A DNA stretch of 64,000 nt from Paenibacillus ginsengarvi (lineage in GTDB: Bacteria > Bacillota > Bacilli > Paenibacillales > NBRC-103111): contig NZ_RBAH01000007.1 in the NCBI RefSeq assembly GCF_003626695.1, forward strand, positions 1-64,000. Direction: 5' to 3'. The notes below the pieces were generated by a model. The model saw nothing but the letters and a program-made list of their open reading frames with translations. It did not search any database and had not been told where the DNA came from. Within the stretch, counting starts at the first letter, position 1. Every line of letters begins with the position of its first letter. The translations under genes were made by a program, and so were the position numbers. Below, piece by piece: positions 52,598 through 62,200 of the stretch.

Positions 52598-53192
52598 CTT
52601 GTTCATCCTTTCCGTAACGAATCAGGCAGCCCATCACAAAATCGATGGCAAAGTGAGCGGCGATCGGCGTCCACAGCGAGCCGGTCAACAGGTACATTTT
52701 GCCCAGGCCGTAGCTGATCGCAAATACCATCCCCGTCATCAGCCAATGGCGCAAATAACGAACGTGAATCGCGGCAAAAAGGATGCTCGTCCAATACGGG
52801 CCCAGCGCATGCTGGATCGCGCCGCGAAACAGCAGTTCCTCGCAGACTGCGACGACGAACGACAGGACCGCAATATGCCATAACGGGCGCAGCCGGAACA
52901 GTTTCTTGTTGATTCCGCCGTCGTCCGTTACTTCCTCGGGCACCCAGCGGGCGATCAGAAAATCCAGCAGCAGCACGGCCGCCGTAAACAGAAGCGCCCA
53001 TCCCCATGCCGACAGCCGATCTGGAAGCCGCAGCAGATCAATCAGCGATTGGGACTGAAATAATACGATGATGATGCCGATAATAAAAGTAATGGCTTGC
53101 GTCATGTACAAATTGATCAGCAGCAGCCGGTCGTCCAACTCGCTCGGATCGATTTTGCGGATGCGGAAACGTTTGAAGTTTATTTTTTTCAT
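52584..53192 (-). CDS. CPBP-family intramembrane metalloprotease
   Basis: The polytopic membrane protein has the CPBP/ABI motifs: EEXXXR at 118-123 (CEELLFRG), FXXXH ending at His143 (FAAIH) and a third histidine at 180 (IAAHFAIDF). ATG 53192 follows GGAGGG closely. Such proteins are Rce1-like proteases or bacteriocin-immunity proteins; its place near the YpbH-like gene recalls B. subtilis ypbD. Substrate unknown. Confidence 0.9.
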   Translation of the reverse strand: MKKINFKRFRIRKIDPSELDDRLLLINLYMTQAITFIIGIIIVLFQSQSLIDLLRLPDRLSAWGWALLFTAAVLLLDFLIARWVPEEVTDDGGINKKLFRLRPLWHIAVLSFVVAVCEELLFRGAIQHALGPYWTSILFAAIHVRYLRHWLMTGMVFAISYGLGKMYLLTGSLWTPIAAHFAIDFVMGCLIRYGKDEQDGEG

Positions 53193-53212
53193 GGTCCCTC
53201 CGGGGCACACGG

Positions 53213-53241
53213 TTCACATTTTAGGTAGAATAGCCTATACT
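53213..53241 (+). promoter_or_regulatory. Sigma-A promoter of the 307-residue membrane-anchored protein gene
   Basis: TTCACA (53213-53218) and TATACT (53236-53241) have a 17-base spacer, 30 bases before the start codon. Confidence 0.7.
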
Positions 53242-53270
53242 AAAAAACATTCTGGACAAGGGGTCATATT

Positions 53271-54194
53271 ATGGAATCGCGTCTTACCCGCACGGACTAC
53301 ATTTTTTCGCTTATTCTCGTATTTATGCTCGTCTGTGTAGCCGGGGCCTTTTTCTTTGGCTTTCAGATCGGTCAAAACCGCGCGGAAGCCGAATTTTTGG
53401 CGAAAACAACACCGAAGGAAGAAGCCGCCGCGAGGCCGGGAGCTTACGATCAGCAGTATCTCGTTTCCTTTTATCATACGATCTACGCGCCTTATCGCGA
53501 ATTTACGAACCGCTGGTTCGACAAAATGAAAGAGCTTGAGCTGCAAAACGGAGTCGATGCCTCCGCGGTTATGAAGGAATTGTCCAAAAGCGCCGACGAG
53601 AAGTATTCCGCTCTGGCAAACGCCGCTACGTCCGACACGTCTCCGCTGCTTGGAGAAGCGCATCAAAATTTGGTTAAGAGCATGAAGCTGTTTGCACAAA
53701 CAACGAAACAATATCAATCGAAGGCCAATGCGATGAAACCGGGCGCTCTGATTGACGAGATCGACGGCGATTCCTATACGCGCGAAGCAAAGAAACTGGC
53801 GCTGCAGGCCCAGCAGCAGTATTATGCCGCCATCGTCAAATGGAACGAAACGATCGAAGCCGAGGTGAAAGGCGTCAAACTGCTCGGTTTACCGAATTTG
53901 ACAGCCAAAGACTGGAGCCAGATGAATTTGAACGTCAAAAATGCAGCCGTATCCTCGATTATGCTGAAGGATCAACGTTTCGGGCCGCAATACCCGCAGG
54001 ATTTGACGGTCCGGGTGGACGAGATGTTATCGAACGGGCAAGCCAAAAAAATGAACCTGAACGATATCGAGTCGATCGTGAACGTGCTGATCGATACGAA
54101 CGCAGCCCGTAAAGGCGATTATCTTTCGAGCAAGGAGAAATGGTATTCGGGCGAAACGATCCCGCAGCTGCCTTTCTTTTACGAAAATAAGTAG
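53271..54194 (+). CDS. Membrane-anchored helical protein of unknown function
   Basis: The 307-residue protein starts at ATG 53271 behind AAGGGGT. One N-terminal transmembrane segment (YIFSLILVFMLVCVAGAFFF) is followed by a long, mostly helical outer domain rich in Lys, Glu and Ala (KMKELELQNGVDASAVMKEL, ALQAQQQYYAAIVKWNETIE). No enzyme motif is visible and I do not recognise the family. Confidence 0.82.
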   Translation: MESRLTRTDYIFSLILVFMLVCVAGAFFFGFQIGQNRAEAEFLAKTTPKEEAAARPGAYDQQYLVSFYHTIYAPYREFTNRWFDKMKELELQNGVDASAVMKELSKSADEKYSALANAATSDTSPLLGEAHQNLVKSMKLFAQTTKQYQSKANAMKPGALIDEIDGDSYTREAKKLALQAQQQYYAAIVKWNETIEAEVKGVKLLGLPNLTAKDWSQMNLNVKNAAVSSIMLKDQRFGPQYPQDLTVRVDEMLSNGQAKKMNLNDIESIVNVLIDTNAARKGDYLSSKEKWYSGETIPQLPFFYENK

Positions 54195-54370
54195 CTCCAG
54201 GTTACAAGGACCATCGCCTCTCATATTTAGAAGATAGCGAAAAAGACTGGCAAGTTCAAGTTTGCCTGCCATACAAACCGCATTCCGGTTACCGGCGGCT
54301 CGAATTGTGTCCATTTTTCGAAGAACCCGTCCTCTCTGTTTCGTGGTGTCATAAATGTGTCTTAAATTCA

Positions 54371-54399
54371 TTGACACGCCTGCGTCAGCGTGGTAAAGT
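54371..54399 (+). promoter_or_regulatory. Sigma-A promoter of serA
   Basis: Consensus TTGACA (54371-54376) and TAAAGT (54394-54399) have a 17-base spacer. Transcription should start near 54406, just before the T-box leader. Confidence 0.8.
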
Positions 54400-54405
54400 A
54401 TAAAA

Positions 54406-54737
54406 AAGCTTCTGATCGAAGTTCTTCGTAAAGATTAGCAGCTGATCAAACAACGAAATCTTGTAAATGACAATGACGGAGAATAGTAGGAAGGAAGCCT
54501 ACAGAAAGCCGGTGGTTGCTGCGAACCGGTGGCGAACGTCTTACGATCCACTCCCGAGTCGATGCGCGAAACCGTACGCCAAGCGCAGCCGGCTGAGCCC
54601 GTTAACGCTCTGGTCCGCCGACAGGCCGGACCGACTAAGGCGGTACATGCGAATGTATCGCGAATTAGGGTGGCATCGCGAACCAGACTCTCGTCCCTAT
54701 ATGCGGATACATATCTGCATGGGAACGGGAGTTTTTT
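54406..54737 (+). promoter_or_regulatory. T-box riboswitch of serA (probably serine-specific)
   Basis: The leader ends with the T-box sequence AGGGTGGCATCGCGAA (54667-54682), one base off the usual GGTGGnACCGCG. A terminator hairpin with a run of six T (54687-54737) follows, about 50 bases before serA. The Stem I apical element AAAGCCGGTGG...GCGAACCGG lies near 54506-54540. UCC in CACTCCCGAG (about 54549-54558) is a candidate serine specifier codon, consistent with serA downstream; I assign it by context only. Uncharged tRNA-Ser would then allow read-through. Confidence 0.88.
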
Positions 54738-54787
54738 GCTTTTGTATAACACATACTGACAGAAGACTTAAGGAGGAGTATTCACAA

Positions 54788-56380
54788 ATGTTTAAAGTAT
54801 TGGTATCGGACCCGATTAGCGATCTGGGCTTGCAGCAGCTTACGGAAGCAAGCGATATCGAAATCGTCAAACAAACGGGGCTCGGCGAGGATGAGCTCGT
54901 TAAAATCATTGGCGGCTTCGACGCTCTGCTCGTTCGTTCGCAAACCAAAGTGACGCGCCGGATCATGGAAGCCGGAACGAATCTGAAAGTCATCGGCCGT
55001 GCGGGCGTCGGCGTAGACAACATCGATCTGGAAGCCGCCACAAGCCTCGGCATCGTCGTCATCAACGCGCCGGACGGCAACACGATCACAACCTGCGAGC
55101 ATACGTTCGCCATGATGATGGCGCTCGCCCGTCACATTCCGCAAGCGTACATGAAGACGGTAAACGGCGATTGGGACCGCAAGTCGTTCGTCGGCGTCGA
55201 ACTGCGGAACAAAACGCTCGGCGTGCTCGGACTTGGCCGCATCGGTGCCGAAGTAGCGAAACGCGCGATCGCGTTCGGCATGTCCGTGCTTGGCTACGAT
55301 CCGTTCATGACGGAAGATCGCGCCGAGAAGCTCGGCATCAAGCTTGCAACCGTTGACGAAATCGTGCGGAACGCGGATTTTATGACCGTGCATACCCCGC
55401 TTACGAACGAAACGCGGCATATGATCAGCAGACCGCAGTTCGAAGTGATGAAGAAAGGCATGCGTATTGTGAACTGCGCGCGCGGCGGCATTATCGACGA
55501 GATGGCGCTCGTGGAAGCTGTGGACGAAGGCATCGTGCACGGGGCGGCTTTCGACGTATTCGAGCATGAGCCTCCGGCTGCCGATCATCCGTTCCTGAAG
55601 CATCCGAAAATTATCGTGACGCCGCATCTCGGCGCCTCGACAATAGAAGCTCAAGAAAACGTCGCGATCGACGTAGCCGAGCAAGTGATTCACATCCTGC
55701 GGAACGAGCCGTTCAAAAACGCGGTGAACATGCCGCCGATTCCGGCCGAGCTGCTGAACAAAATCCAGCCTTACTTCAAGCTATGCGAAAAACTCGGCAA
55801 TTCGCTGGCGCAAATGACCGATGGCGCCGTTCGCGAAATTACGATCAACTACTCCGGCGAGCTTGCCGATCTCGATACGAATCCGCTCAGCCGTTACGTG
55901 CTGAAAGGGATTTTGTCCCACCACCTGGGCGCCGAGCAGGTCAATGCCGTCAACTCGATGCATTTAGCCAAGCAGCGGGACATCAATATCGTGATCCAGA
56001 AATCGCTCTCGTCGCAAGGTTTCTCGAACCGGATTACGCTTTCGCTGAAAACGAAAACGGAGGAGCGCTGGTTGTCGGGTTCGCTCTTGTCCGGCTTCGG
56101 CGAACGGATCGTGCAAATCGGGCCATACCCGGTGGATATCGCAACGGAAGGTCATCTGCTGCTGATCTCGCATATGGATAAGCCAGGGATTATCGGCCGT
56201 GTGGGCACCCTGCTCGGCAACAACGATGTCAATATCGCTACGATGCAGGTCGGACGTACTGATGTAGGCGGCTCGGCGATTATGGTGCTGACGATCGACA
56301 GACAAGCGACGAAGACGGTGCTGGACCAGTTGTCCGCCCTGCCTGAAATCAAGCGTGTTCGCGAAATTACGCTCGACTAA
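54788..56380 (+). CDS. serA: D-3-phosphoglycerate dehydrogenase
   Basis: SerA oxidises 3-phosphoglycerate, the first step of serine synthesis. From ATG 54788 (AAGGAGGAG upstream) it has 530 residues. The NAD loop is GLGRIG at 148-153. The catalytic His is in the late HPFLKHPKIIVTPHLGAST region, followed by an intervening domain and a C-terminal ACT domain (LLISHMDKPGIIGRVGTLLG), where serine usually feeds back. The frame is open upstream through the T-box leader, but that part is not coding. Serine also feeds TrpB. Confidence 0.97.
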   Translation: MFKVLVSDPISDLGLQQLTEASDIEIVKQTGLGEDELVKIIGGFDALLVRSQTKVTRRIMEAGTNLKVIGRAGVGVDNIDLEAATSLGIVVINAPDGNTITTCEHTFAMMMALARHIPQAYMKTVNGDWDRKSFVGVELRNKTLGVLGLGRIGAEVAKRAIAFGMSVLGYDPFMTEDRAEKLGIKLATVDEIVRNADFMTVHTPLTNETRHMISRPQFEVMKKGMRIVNCARGGIIDEMALVEAVDEGIVHGAAFDVFEHEPPAADHPFLKHPKIIVTPHLGASTIEAQENVAIDVAEQVIHILRNEPFKNAVNMPPIPAELLNKIQPYFKLCEKLGNSLAQMTDGAVREITINYSGELADLDTNPLSRYVLKGILSHHLGAEQVNAVNSMHLAKQRDINIVIQKSLSSQGFSNRITLSLKTKTEERWLSGSLLSGFGERIVQIGPYPVDIATEGHLLLISHMDKPGIIGRVGTLLGNNDVNIATMQVGRTDVGGSAIMVLTIDRQATKTVLDQLSALPEIKRVREITLD

Positions 56381-56532
56381 TGCCACTTGAGGCCGTTTAA
56401 GGGGAATGTTTCACGAACAACAAGATTTGTCGCGCTTGTTCAACAATTTATAGCCTTCTATCGACTTCCGATTTGACGCTTTCCGTCATGCGGCCGTCGA
56501 ATCACCGGGAAGTAAGGAACTGAAGAAATCGA

Positions 56533-56567
56533 AACGGCGGTGAAGCTTAGCTTCGCCGCCGTTTTTT
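56533..56567 (+). terminator. Intrinsic terminator of serA
   Basis: A 14-base stem with one G-T pair (56533-56546 with 56550-56563) and a TTA loop is followed by TTTT on the plus strand. The 150 bases between it and serA hold no gene. Confidence 0.9.
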
Positions 56568-56581
56568 GGTACGTTCTTAAC

Positions 56582-58405
56582 CTATACCGATCTCGCCCGA
56601 TTCGGGAGCTGGATCGTGAAGGTGGTGCCTTGACCTAGCTCGCTCTGCGCCCCAATTGTCGCCTGATGCGCGTCGACAATATTTTTGACGATCGCAAGGC
56701 CGAGACCGGTGCCGCCGGAAGAACCTCTTGTTCTTGCCTTATCCGCTTTGTAAAATCGCTCGAAAATAAACGGCAGATCCTCCGGCGGAATTCCCCGGCC
56801 ACCGTCCGCGATTTCGATGACGACCGTCTCGCCCTGCTGCTCCATTTGCGTGTTCACCCGGATTTCGACCCACGCCCCCTCCGGCGTATGCCGGATCGCA
56901 TTGTCGAGCAGATTCGTCAGCACCTGTTCCAGCCGGTCCTCATCGGCATGGCGCATCGTGATGTCGATCGGATGCACGTTCAGCTTCAGGCTGATGCCGC
57001 GCTCCTTGCAAAGCGCGCCGAACTTGCGATGGACGCGCTGGAGAAGCGGCTCCAGCTCGAATTCGCGGAAGCTCATCTCCATATGTCCCGCTTCCATACG
57101 GGCCAGATCGAGCAAATCTTTGACGAGACGTCCCATACGAAGCGACTCGTCATGAATGACCTGAGCCAACTCGCGCCGTTCCTCGGGAGTCGCGGCAATA
57201 TCGTCAAGCAGCGCTTCGCTATAGCCCTGCAGCATCGACAGCGGCGTACGCAGCTCGTGCGAGACGTTGGCGACGAAATCTTTGCGCAATTTATCGAGCC
57301 GATGCTCCTCCGTCACGTCCCGCAACACGGCGACCGTCCCGCGCAAACCTTCTATGGAATATAGCGGCGCCATAACAACCGAGTAAACGCTGCTGCGAAC
57401 GCGAATCGTCGAAGCGATATCCCGATTGCTTTTGACGACGTCCTCGAACAGCGGCTGCAAAGGGTCCGGGGCGCGCATTTTGCCGGAATGATCTCCACTT
57501 GAATCTTCCCAGCCGATTTCATGCCATTCCTTGACCAGCTTCTCTCCTTGCGGATTCGTCAGCACGACACAGCCGTCCGCATCCAGCGTGATGACCGCGT
57601 CGGTCATGCTGCGCAGCACGCTCGACAGATGCTCCTTCTCCTGATTGAGCGCATTGATCGTATGATCGAGCCGTTCCGTCATCTGGTTGATCGCCACCGC
57701 GAGCTGCCCGATTTCATCCGACGACGTTACGGGAACACGGGTCTTGTATTCGCCGAGCGTAATGAAATCTGCCGCCTTTTTCATTTGCAGCAGCGGCTGC
57801 GTAATCCGGCTCGACAGGAAGAAAGCGAACAGTGTCGTTAACAAAAAGCCGATAATACCGGCGATAACAAACAAATTCTGAAAATACGCCTGCGTATAGT
57901 CGAGCGCGATCTGCGCCTGGTACAAAATAACGACGCCGATCGCCCTGCTTTTGTCTGCCTCGTATTGGGGAACCGCGACGGCCAAAAAGCGCCTGCCCGA
58001 CTGCCCATCGAAATAGATCGAAGGTCGTGTGCTCCCTCCGAGCACCTGCCTGAGCTGATCCGGCTCAAACAAGCTCAGCGCATTCAGCTTCGGAATTTGC
58101 GTCACCTTCGAGGCCGGAATCATCTCGTCCAGCTTGTCGTTCAACACAATCATGGCCGCATCCTGCGCATCCAGCAGCTCCGCCACCGCATTCACATATA
58201 AAAATTCATCGCGATGCAGCGTCAGATCCGCAGACACCTTAGACGCCAGCTTTTGCAAGCTGCGTTCCTGGTCTTTGGAATTGGCAAAATTCGTATCGAG
58301 AAATTGCCCCATAAAGATGCCGTTGATCACAAGAACAACGGCAACCAGTCCGATAATCGTCATCCATAACTTGCCGACAACGCTTTTCCATGTCCACAGC
58401 TTCAC
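56582..58405 (-). CDS. resE: Sensor histidine kinase ResE
   Basis: ResE senses low oxygen or redox state and phosphorylates ResD. The 607-residue protein has two transmembrane segments (about 12-32 and 180-200) around an extracytoplasmic sensor domain, then HAMP, PAS (RSMTDAVITLDADGCVVLTN), the HisKA motif VSHELRTPLSM, and the ATPase N-box LLDNAIRHTPEG with DGGRGIPPED and GGTGLGLAIVKN. It starts at GTG 58405, directly after the resD stop. Assignment to ResE rests on the resABCDE context. Confidence 0.93.
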   Translation of the reverse strand: MKLWTWKSVVGKLWMTIIGLVAVVLVINGIFMGQFLDTNFANSKDQERSLQKLASKVSADLTLHRDEFLYVNAVAELLDAQDAAMIVLNDKLDEMIPASKVTQIPKLNALSLFEPDQLRQVLGGSTRPSIYFDGQSGRRFLAVAVPQYEADKSRAIGVVILYQAQIALDYTQAYFQNLFVIAGIIGFLLTTLFAFFLSSRITQPLLQMKKAADFITLGEYKTRVPVTSSDEIGQLAVAINQMTERLDHTINALNQEKEHLSSVLRSMTDAVITLDADGCVVLTNPQGEKLVKEWHEIGWEDSSGDHSGKMRAPDPLQPLFEDVVKSNRDIASTIRVRSSVYSVVMAPLYSIEGLRGTVAVLRDVTEEHRLDKLRKDFVANVSHELRTPLSMLQGYSEALLDDIAATPEERRELAQVIHDESLRMGRLVKDLLDLARMEAGHMEMSFREFELEPLLQRVHRKFGALCKERGISLKLNVHPIDITMRHADEDRLEQVLTNLLDNAIRHTPEGAWVEIRVNTQMEQQGETVVIEIADGGRGIPPEDLPFIFERFYKADKARTRGSSGGTGLGLAIVKNIVDAHQATIGAQSELGQGTTFTIQLPNRARSV

Positions 58406-59125
58406 TTATTTAGGCACCTCGAGTTTGTAGCCGACTCCCCATACGGTCGTAATCATCGCAGCGGCATCCGGCGAAACTTTGTTGAGCTTCTCGCGGAGCC
58501 GCTTCACATGCGTGTCGACCGTGCGCAAATCGCCGAAAAACTCGTAGTTCCATACGTCCTTCAGCAGGTCTTCGCGCGAAAAAACTTTATCCGGCGAGGT
58601 AGCCAAATAATGAAGCAGCTCGTATTCCTTCGGCGTCAGCGCCACCTCTTGTCCGCCAGCCGTCACCCGGTGGGCGTCGTGCTCGATGACGAGATGCGGG
58701 AATACGATATTGTTGCTCGCATGAATGGCATCCTTAGCCAAGTATGCGGTCGCGGACGAACGGCGCAAAATCGCCTTCACGCGGTAAATCACCTCGCGCG
58801 GACTGAACGGCTTGACGACATAATCGTCTGCGCCGACTTCAAAGCCTTGTACCCGATTCGCTTCCTCGCCCTTCGCCGTCAGCATAATAATCGGCGTCGC
58901 CTTCACTTGTCTCAGTCTGGCGCATACTTCCGTTCCGTCGATCCCCGGCAGCATCACGTCCAGCAAGATTAAGTCGTAATGGCCCTCGAGCCCTTTGGCG
59001 AGCGCCGTCTCTCCATCCTCGGCTTCGTCAATGACGAAGCCTTCTTTCTCCAGGTACATGCGAAGCAAACGGCGAATGCGCTCCTCGTCGTCCACAACGA
59101 GAATATTAGCTTTCAAATCCACCAT
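58406..59125 (-). CDS. resD: Response regulator ResD
   Basis: The 239-residue OmpR-type regulator has a receiver domain with DDEE at 12-15, phospho-acceptor Asp56 (LILLDVMLP) and the conserved Lys in LTAKGEE, then a winged-helix DNA-binding domain (LTPKEYELLHYLATSPDKVF, VDTHVKRLREKL). ATG 59125 is ten bases after AAGGAG. It controls respiration genes and often resABC itself. A hairpin separates it from resC. Confidence 0.95.
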   Translation of the reverse strand: MVDLKANILVVDDEERIRRLLRMYLEKEGFVIDEAEDGETALAKGLEGHYDLILLDVMLPGIDGTEVCARLRQVKATPIIMLTAKGEEANRVQGFEVGADDYVVKPFSPREVIYRVKAILRRSSATAYLAKDAIHASNNIVFPHLVIEHDAHRVTAGGQEVALTPKEYELLHYLATSPDKVFSREDLLKDVWNYEFFGDLRTVDTHVKRLREKLNKVSPDAAAMITTVWGVGYKLEVPK

Positions 59126-59192
59126 ATTCGCTCAACTCCTTCAGCAACTTGGAATCAGGATATCCTATTTCGATTACATCTTTTGAGGGGCT

Positions 59193-59244
59193 CCCCGCAA
59201 AGTAATTGGAATATGCTTCGAAGCCTGGGCTGCACTTTGCGGGG
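59193..59244. repeat. Inverted repeat between resC and resD
   Basis: CCCCGCAAAGT (59193-59203) and ACTTTGCGGGG (59234-59244) are perfect 11-base arms 30 bases apart. No T-run follows on the minus strand, so it is more like an RNA-processing or stability hairpin than a terminator. Confidence 0.7.
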
Positions 59245-59248
59245 ATAT

Positions 59249-60508
59249 TTATACCCCCGCGTACGAGTGAAGCCCGGCAATAATCAGGTTGACGCCCACA
59301 TTCGTAAACATGACGACAACGAAGCCGATAACGGCCATCCAGGCCGACTTGCGGCCCTGCCAGCCGCGGGACAAGCGGAAGTGCAAGTAAGCGGTATAGT
59401 ACAGCCAAGTAATAAGCGCCCACGTTTCTTTCGGGTCCCAGCCCCAGAAGCGTCCCCACGCCTCGTGAGCCCATATCATCGCGAAGATGAGCGCGCCCAG
59501 CGTAAACAGCGGAAACCCGATTGCAATCGCGCGGTAGCTAATTTCATCCAAATCCTCCGCGTCCATGCCCGACATCGCCGGCTGGATCGCCGCACCGATC
59601 TGCTTGCGCAAGGCGAGACGAATGAGCACATACAGGATGGCGCCGGCGATCAGCGACCATATAAACGTATTCAGCTTGCGCCCTGCATTGATACCGTTCA
59701 TCCAAGACGGAGCCGTCATCAGAGGCTCGTCCATGCCGAGGAACGGCTGCATCGATACGACCGTGCTGCTGAACGGCTGGACGATCGGCGGGAGCACGTA
59801 GTCTACGATGCTCGTTTCGACCGTTTCTTGACCGGTTTGACTGATCTTCGTAATTTCCTGCTTAAACTGCGCCTCATAACCGATTCCTTTAAAAATAAAC
59901 ACGGTGATGACGAACGCCAGCGTAGTGATGACGACAAAAATAACGACTTCCACGCCGCGCCGCTCTTTGATGTCCGCTTTGGACGTACCCTTGAAATTAA
60001 CGACACGCAGCAGGTACATCAGACCGGCCGCAAAACCAACGGCGTAGAACGCTTCCGAGAAGGCGGCCATCGTGACGTGAATTTTGAGCCAGTAGCTTTG
60101 CAGCGCCGGGATCAGCGGCTGAATATCCGGCGGGAATACAAGCGCATAGGCGAGGATCAGTATGCATACCGGCATCGCGAACAGGCCAAGCACGGCAGTC
60201 CGGTATATGGCATACACAATAATGAAGGCAAGCGCGATCATCATCGACAAAAACGTTAAAAATTCGAACATATTGCTGACAGGAATATGCCCTGCCGCAA
60301 TCCAGCGGGTAATGAAATACCCGAACTGGAAGAGAAGACCGAAAACGGTAAGCACCAGTCCCAGTCTGCCCCACCGCTTCACATGCTTCTCCGGGTCTCG
60401 CTCGCTCCATTTTTTCCCCGTCACCGCAATGCCGAAAATGATGAACGACAACGTATACAGGATAAAAGCGATCAATAGAAACGTTCCGCTAAGCGACTCT
60501 GTCGTCAA
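59249..60508 (-). CDS. resC: Cytochrome c maturation protein ResC/CcsB
   Basis: ResC (CcsB/CcsA type) and ResB form the System II haem exporter-synthase for c-type cytochromes. The 419-residue protein has about eight to nine transmembrane segments and the haem-handling WWD motif (WGRFWGWDPKETWALITWLY). Outer histidines are in KIHVTMAAFSEA and GLHSYAGV. The start is TTG 60508, eight bases after GAGGTG, overlapping resB by four bases. Confidence 0.94.
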   Translation of the reverse strand: MTTESLSGTFLLIAFILYTLSFIIFGIAVTGKKWSERDPEKHVKRWGRLGLVLTVFGLLFQFGYFITRWIAAGHIPVSNMFEFLTFLSMMIALAFIIVYAIYRTAVLGLFAMPVCILILAYALVFPPDIQPLIPALQSYWLKIHVTMAAFSEAFYAVGFAAGLMYLLRVVNFKGTSKADIKERRGVEVVIFVVITTLAFVITVFIFKGIGYEAQFKQEITKISQTGQETVETSIVDYVLPPIVQPFSSTVVSMQPFLGMDEPLMTAPSWMNGINAGRKLNTFIWSLIAGAILYVLIRLALRKQIGAAIQPAMSGMDAEDLDEISYRAIAIGFPLFTLGALIFAMIWAHEAWGRFWGWDPKETWALITWLYYTAYLHFRLSRGWQGRKSAWMAVIGFVVVMFTNVGVNLIIAGLHSYAGV

Positions 60509-62184
60509 GATTTGTTCACCTCGTTAGCCAACTGTTTCGGAGTAACGGCGATGCCTGTTTTATTCAGCACAGCTGCCACTTCGTTTCTCAGTCCGTACCA
60601 GTTTTTATTCGTGTGCGCTCCAAGCGTCAGCTTATCTCCGTCGTCAAAGCGGAGCCAGATGCGCCGGTGCTGCCAGTATAACCCCATCACAACCCCGATA
60701 AGGAAAATCATGCCGCCGGTGAAAATGTACGGCAGCGCCGTATCGCGCCGGATGTTCAAATAACTCGTAAAGTTGGCGATTTCGACATCGTTCATCGAGT
60801 TCACGGAGATATCCCATACGCTGCTGAACGCTCCGTTAATCTGATCCTGACTATATTTCACCTTGTCGATCTCGCGCGGGAAGTACAAATAGGACTGCCC
60901 TTCCTTCGGCATATCCGGTCCCGTAATGAGGAAGACGAAAGCCGGTGCGTTCGGTTCGTTCGACACCGTAATCGGAACTCCCTTATCATTAATCGAGAAG
61001 TCGGGGAAATACTCCTTCAGCTCAAGCTTGTACGGACCGGCGGTGTAGGAGGACTCCGGATTTTTCATTCGGATCGTTAGCGGGCCGTACGACTGTCCGG
61101 TCGTTTTGTTTTTCAGCAGCGGCCTTACCGATAGCAGCTTCGGCGTTTGCGAGTAATCGAACTGATAGGCTAACAAGCCCTTGTACTTCAGCGGATGGTT
61201 GACGGTGATCGTCTGGCGGGTAACCTCCTTCAGCTGAGGCTGCTTGTCCGGGTTGTCGCAATCGGCGACGCATTCGTACAAAACGGCCTTCGTCTCATAC
61301 AACTTTGCTACCGTTTGCCCCTTCTCGCGGAAGGCTTCCGTCATCTCATTCTCGTTGTAAAACTCAACATTAAACTGGTCGTTCTCGAGATAATACCGCG
61401 TGTCCGGAATTTTCGTCGGCTCCCCTTCGAGAAAGCCGATATACTGGTCCATCTGCCAGCCGGGAAGCGTTCGCAACAAAATCGTCAGCAAAACGATAAT
61501 GAGGCCGATATGGTTGACGTACGGCCCCCATCGGCTGAAGCGGTGCTTCTCCGCGAGCAGCGCCGCGCCGTCCGTATGTACCCGATATCCTTTTTTGCGC
61601 AGCTTGGCGGCGGTATCCTGCACCCATGCTTCAGGCTCCGCTATGGTAGAGCCGGAGGAGGCCAGCGTGCCAGTGTACACGACATTTTGACGCATCAAGA
61701 AGCTCATATGCTTGCGGATCTGCTGCTTGCTAAGCGCACGATATAGCGGAAGTACCCGGTCCAGACTGCATATGACGAGCGAGGTCCCGATGCATACAAG
61801 CAGTCCGATAAACCACCACGAGCTGTATGTGTCGGACAAGCCGAGCTTGTAATACAGATCGCCGGTCCAGCCATACGTTTCCTTATAATACTTGGCCGGA
61901 TCCACATTCAGAAACGTATTTTCCTGCGGATAAATCGATCCGAGCGTAGAGCCGACGAGCGTGGCCAAAATCAGATAAACCGCTACCTTCACGGATGAGA
62001 AAAAATTCCACAATCGATCGAGCACAGACGGGTTCGTTTTTTGCGATCGTCTGGCTACGCCGTCGTATCTCATCTCGAGCGGAGCTTCGCCCTTGTCGTC
62101 GAAAAGCGGTTTCCCGCATGACTCGCATAAGACGGTACCCACATGATTTTGGTGTCCGCACTCGCATTTCGTATTCGCAATCAC
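60505..62184 (-). CDS. resB: Cytochrome c maturation protein ResB
   Basis: The 559-residue protein begins with a zinc-ribbon-like CEC...CESC (about 7-23), then three transmembrane segments near 60-250 (VKVAVYLILATLVGSTLGSI, WFIGLLVCIGTSLVICSL), a large outer domain and a last segment near 510. It is the Ccs1-like partner of ResC. GTG 62184 is the likely start, eleven bases after AAAGGAG. It follows resA by 16 bases. Confidence 0.94.
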   Translation of the reverse strand: MIANTKCECGHQNHVGTVLCESCGKPLFDDKGEAPLEMRYDGVARRSQKTNPSVLDRLWNFFSSVKVAVYLILATLVGSTLGSIYPQENTFLNVDPAKYYKETYGWTGDLYYKLGLSDTYSSWWFIGLLVCIGTSLVICSLDRVLPLYRALSKQQIRKHMSFLMRQNVVYTGTLASSGSTIAEPEAWVQDTAAKLRKKGYRVHTDGAALLAEKHRFSRWGPYVNHIGLIIVLLTILLRTLPGWQMDQYIGFLEGEPTKIPDTRYYLENDQFNVEFYNENEMTEAFREKGQTVAKLYETKAVLYECVADCDNPDKQPQLKEVTRQTITVNHPLKYKGLLAYQFDYSQTPKLLSVRPLLKNKTTGQSYGPLTIRMKNPESSYTAGPYKLELKEYFPDFSINDKGVPITVSNEPNAPAFVFLITGPDMPKEGQSYLYFPREIDKVKYSQDQINGAFSSVWDISVNSMNDVEIANFTSYLNIRRDTALPYIFTGGMIFLIGVVMGLYWQHRRIWLRFDDGDKLTLGAHTNKNWYGLRNEVAAVLNKTGIAVTPKQLANEVNKS

Positions 62185-62200
62185 GGAGTGTATCGCTCCT

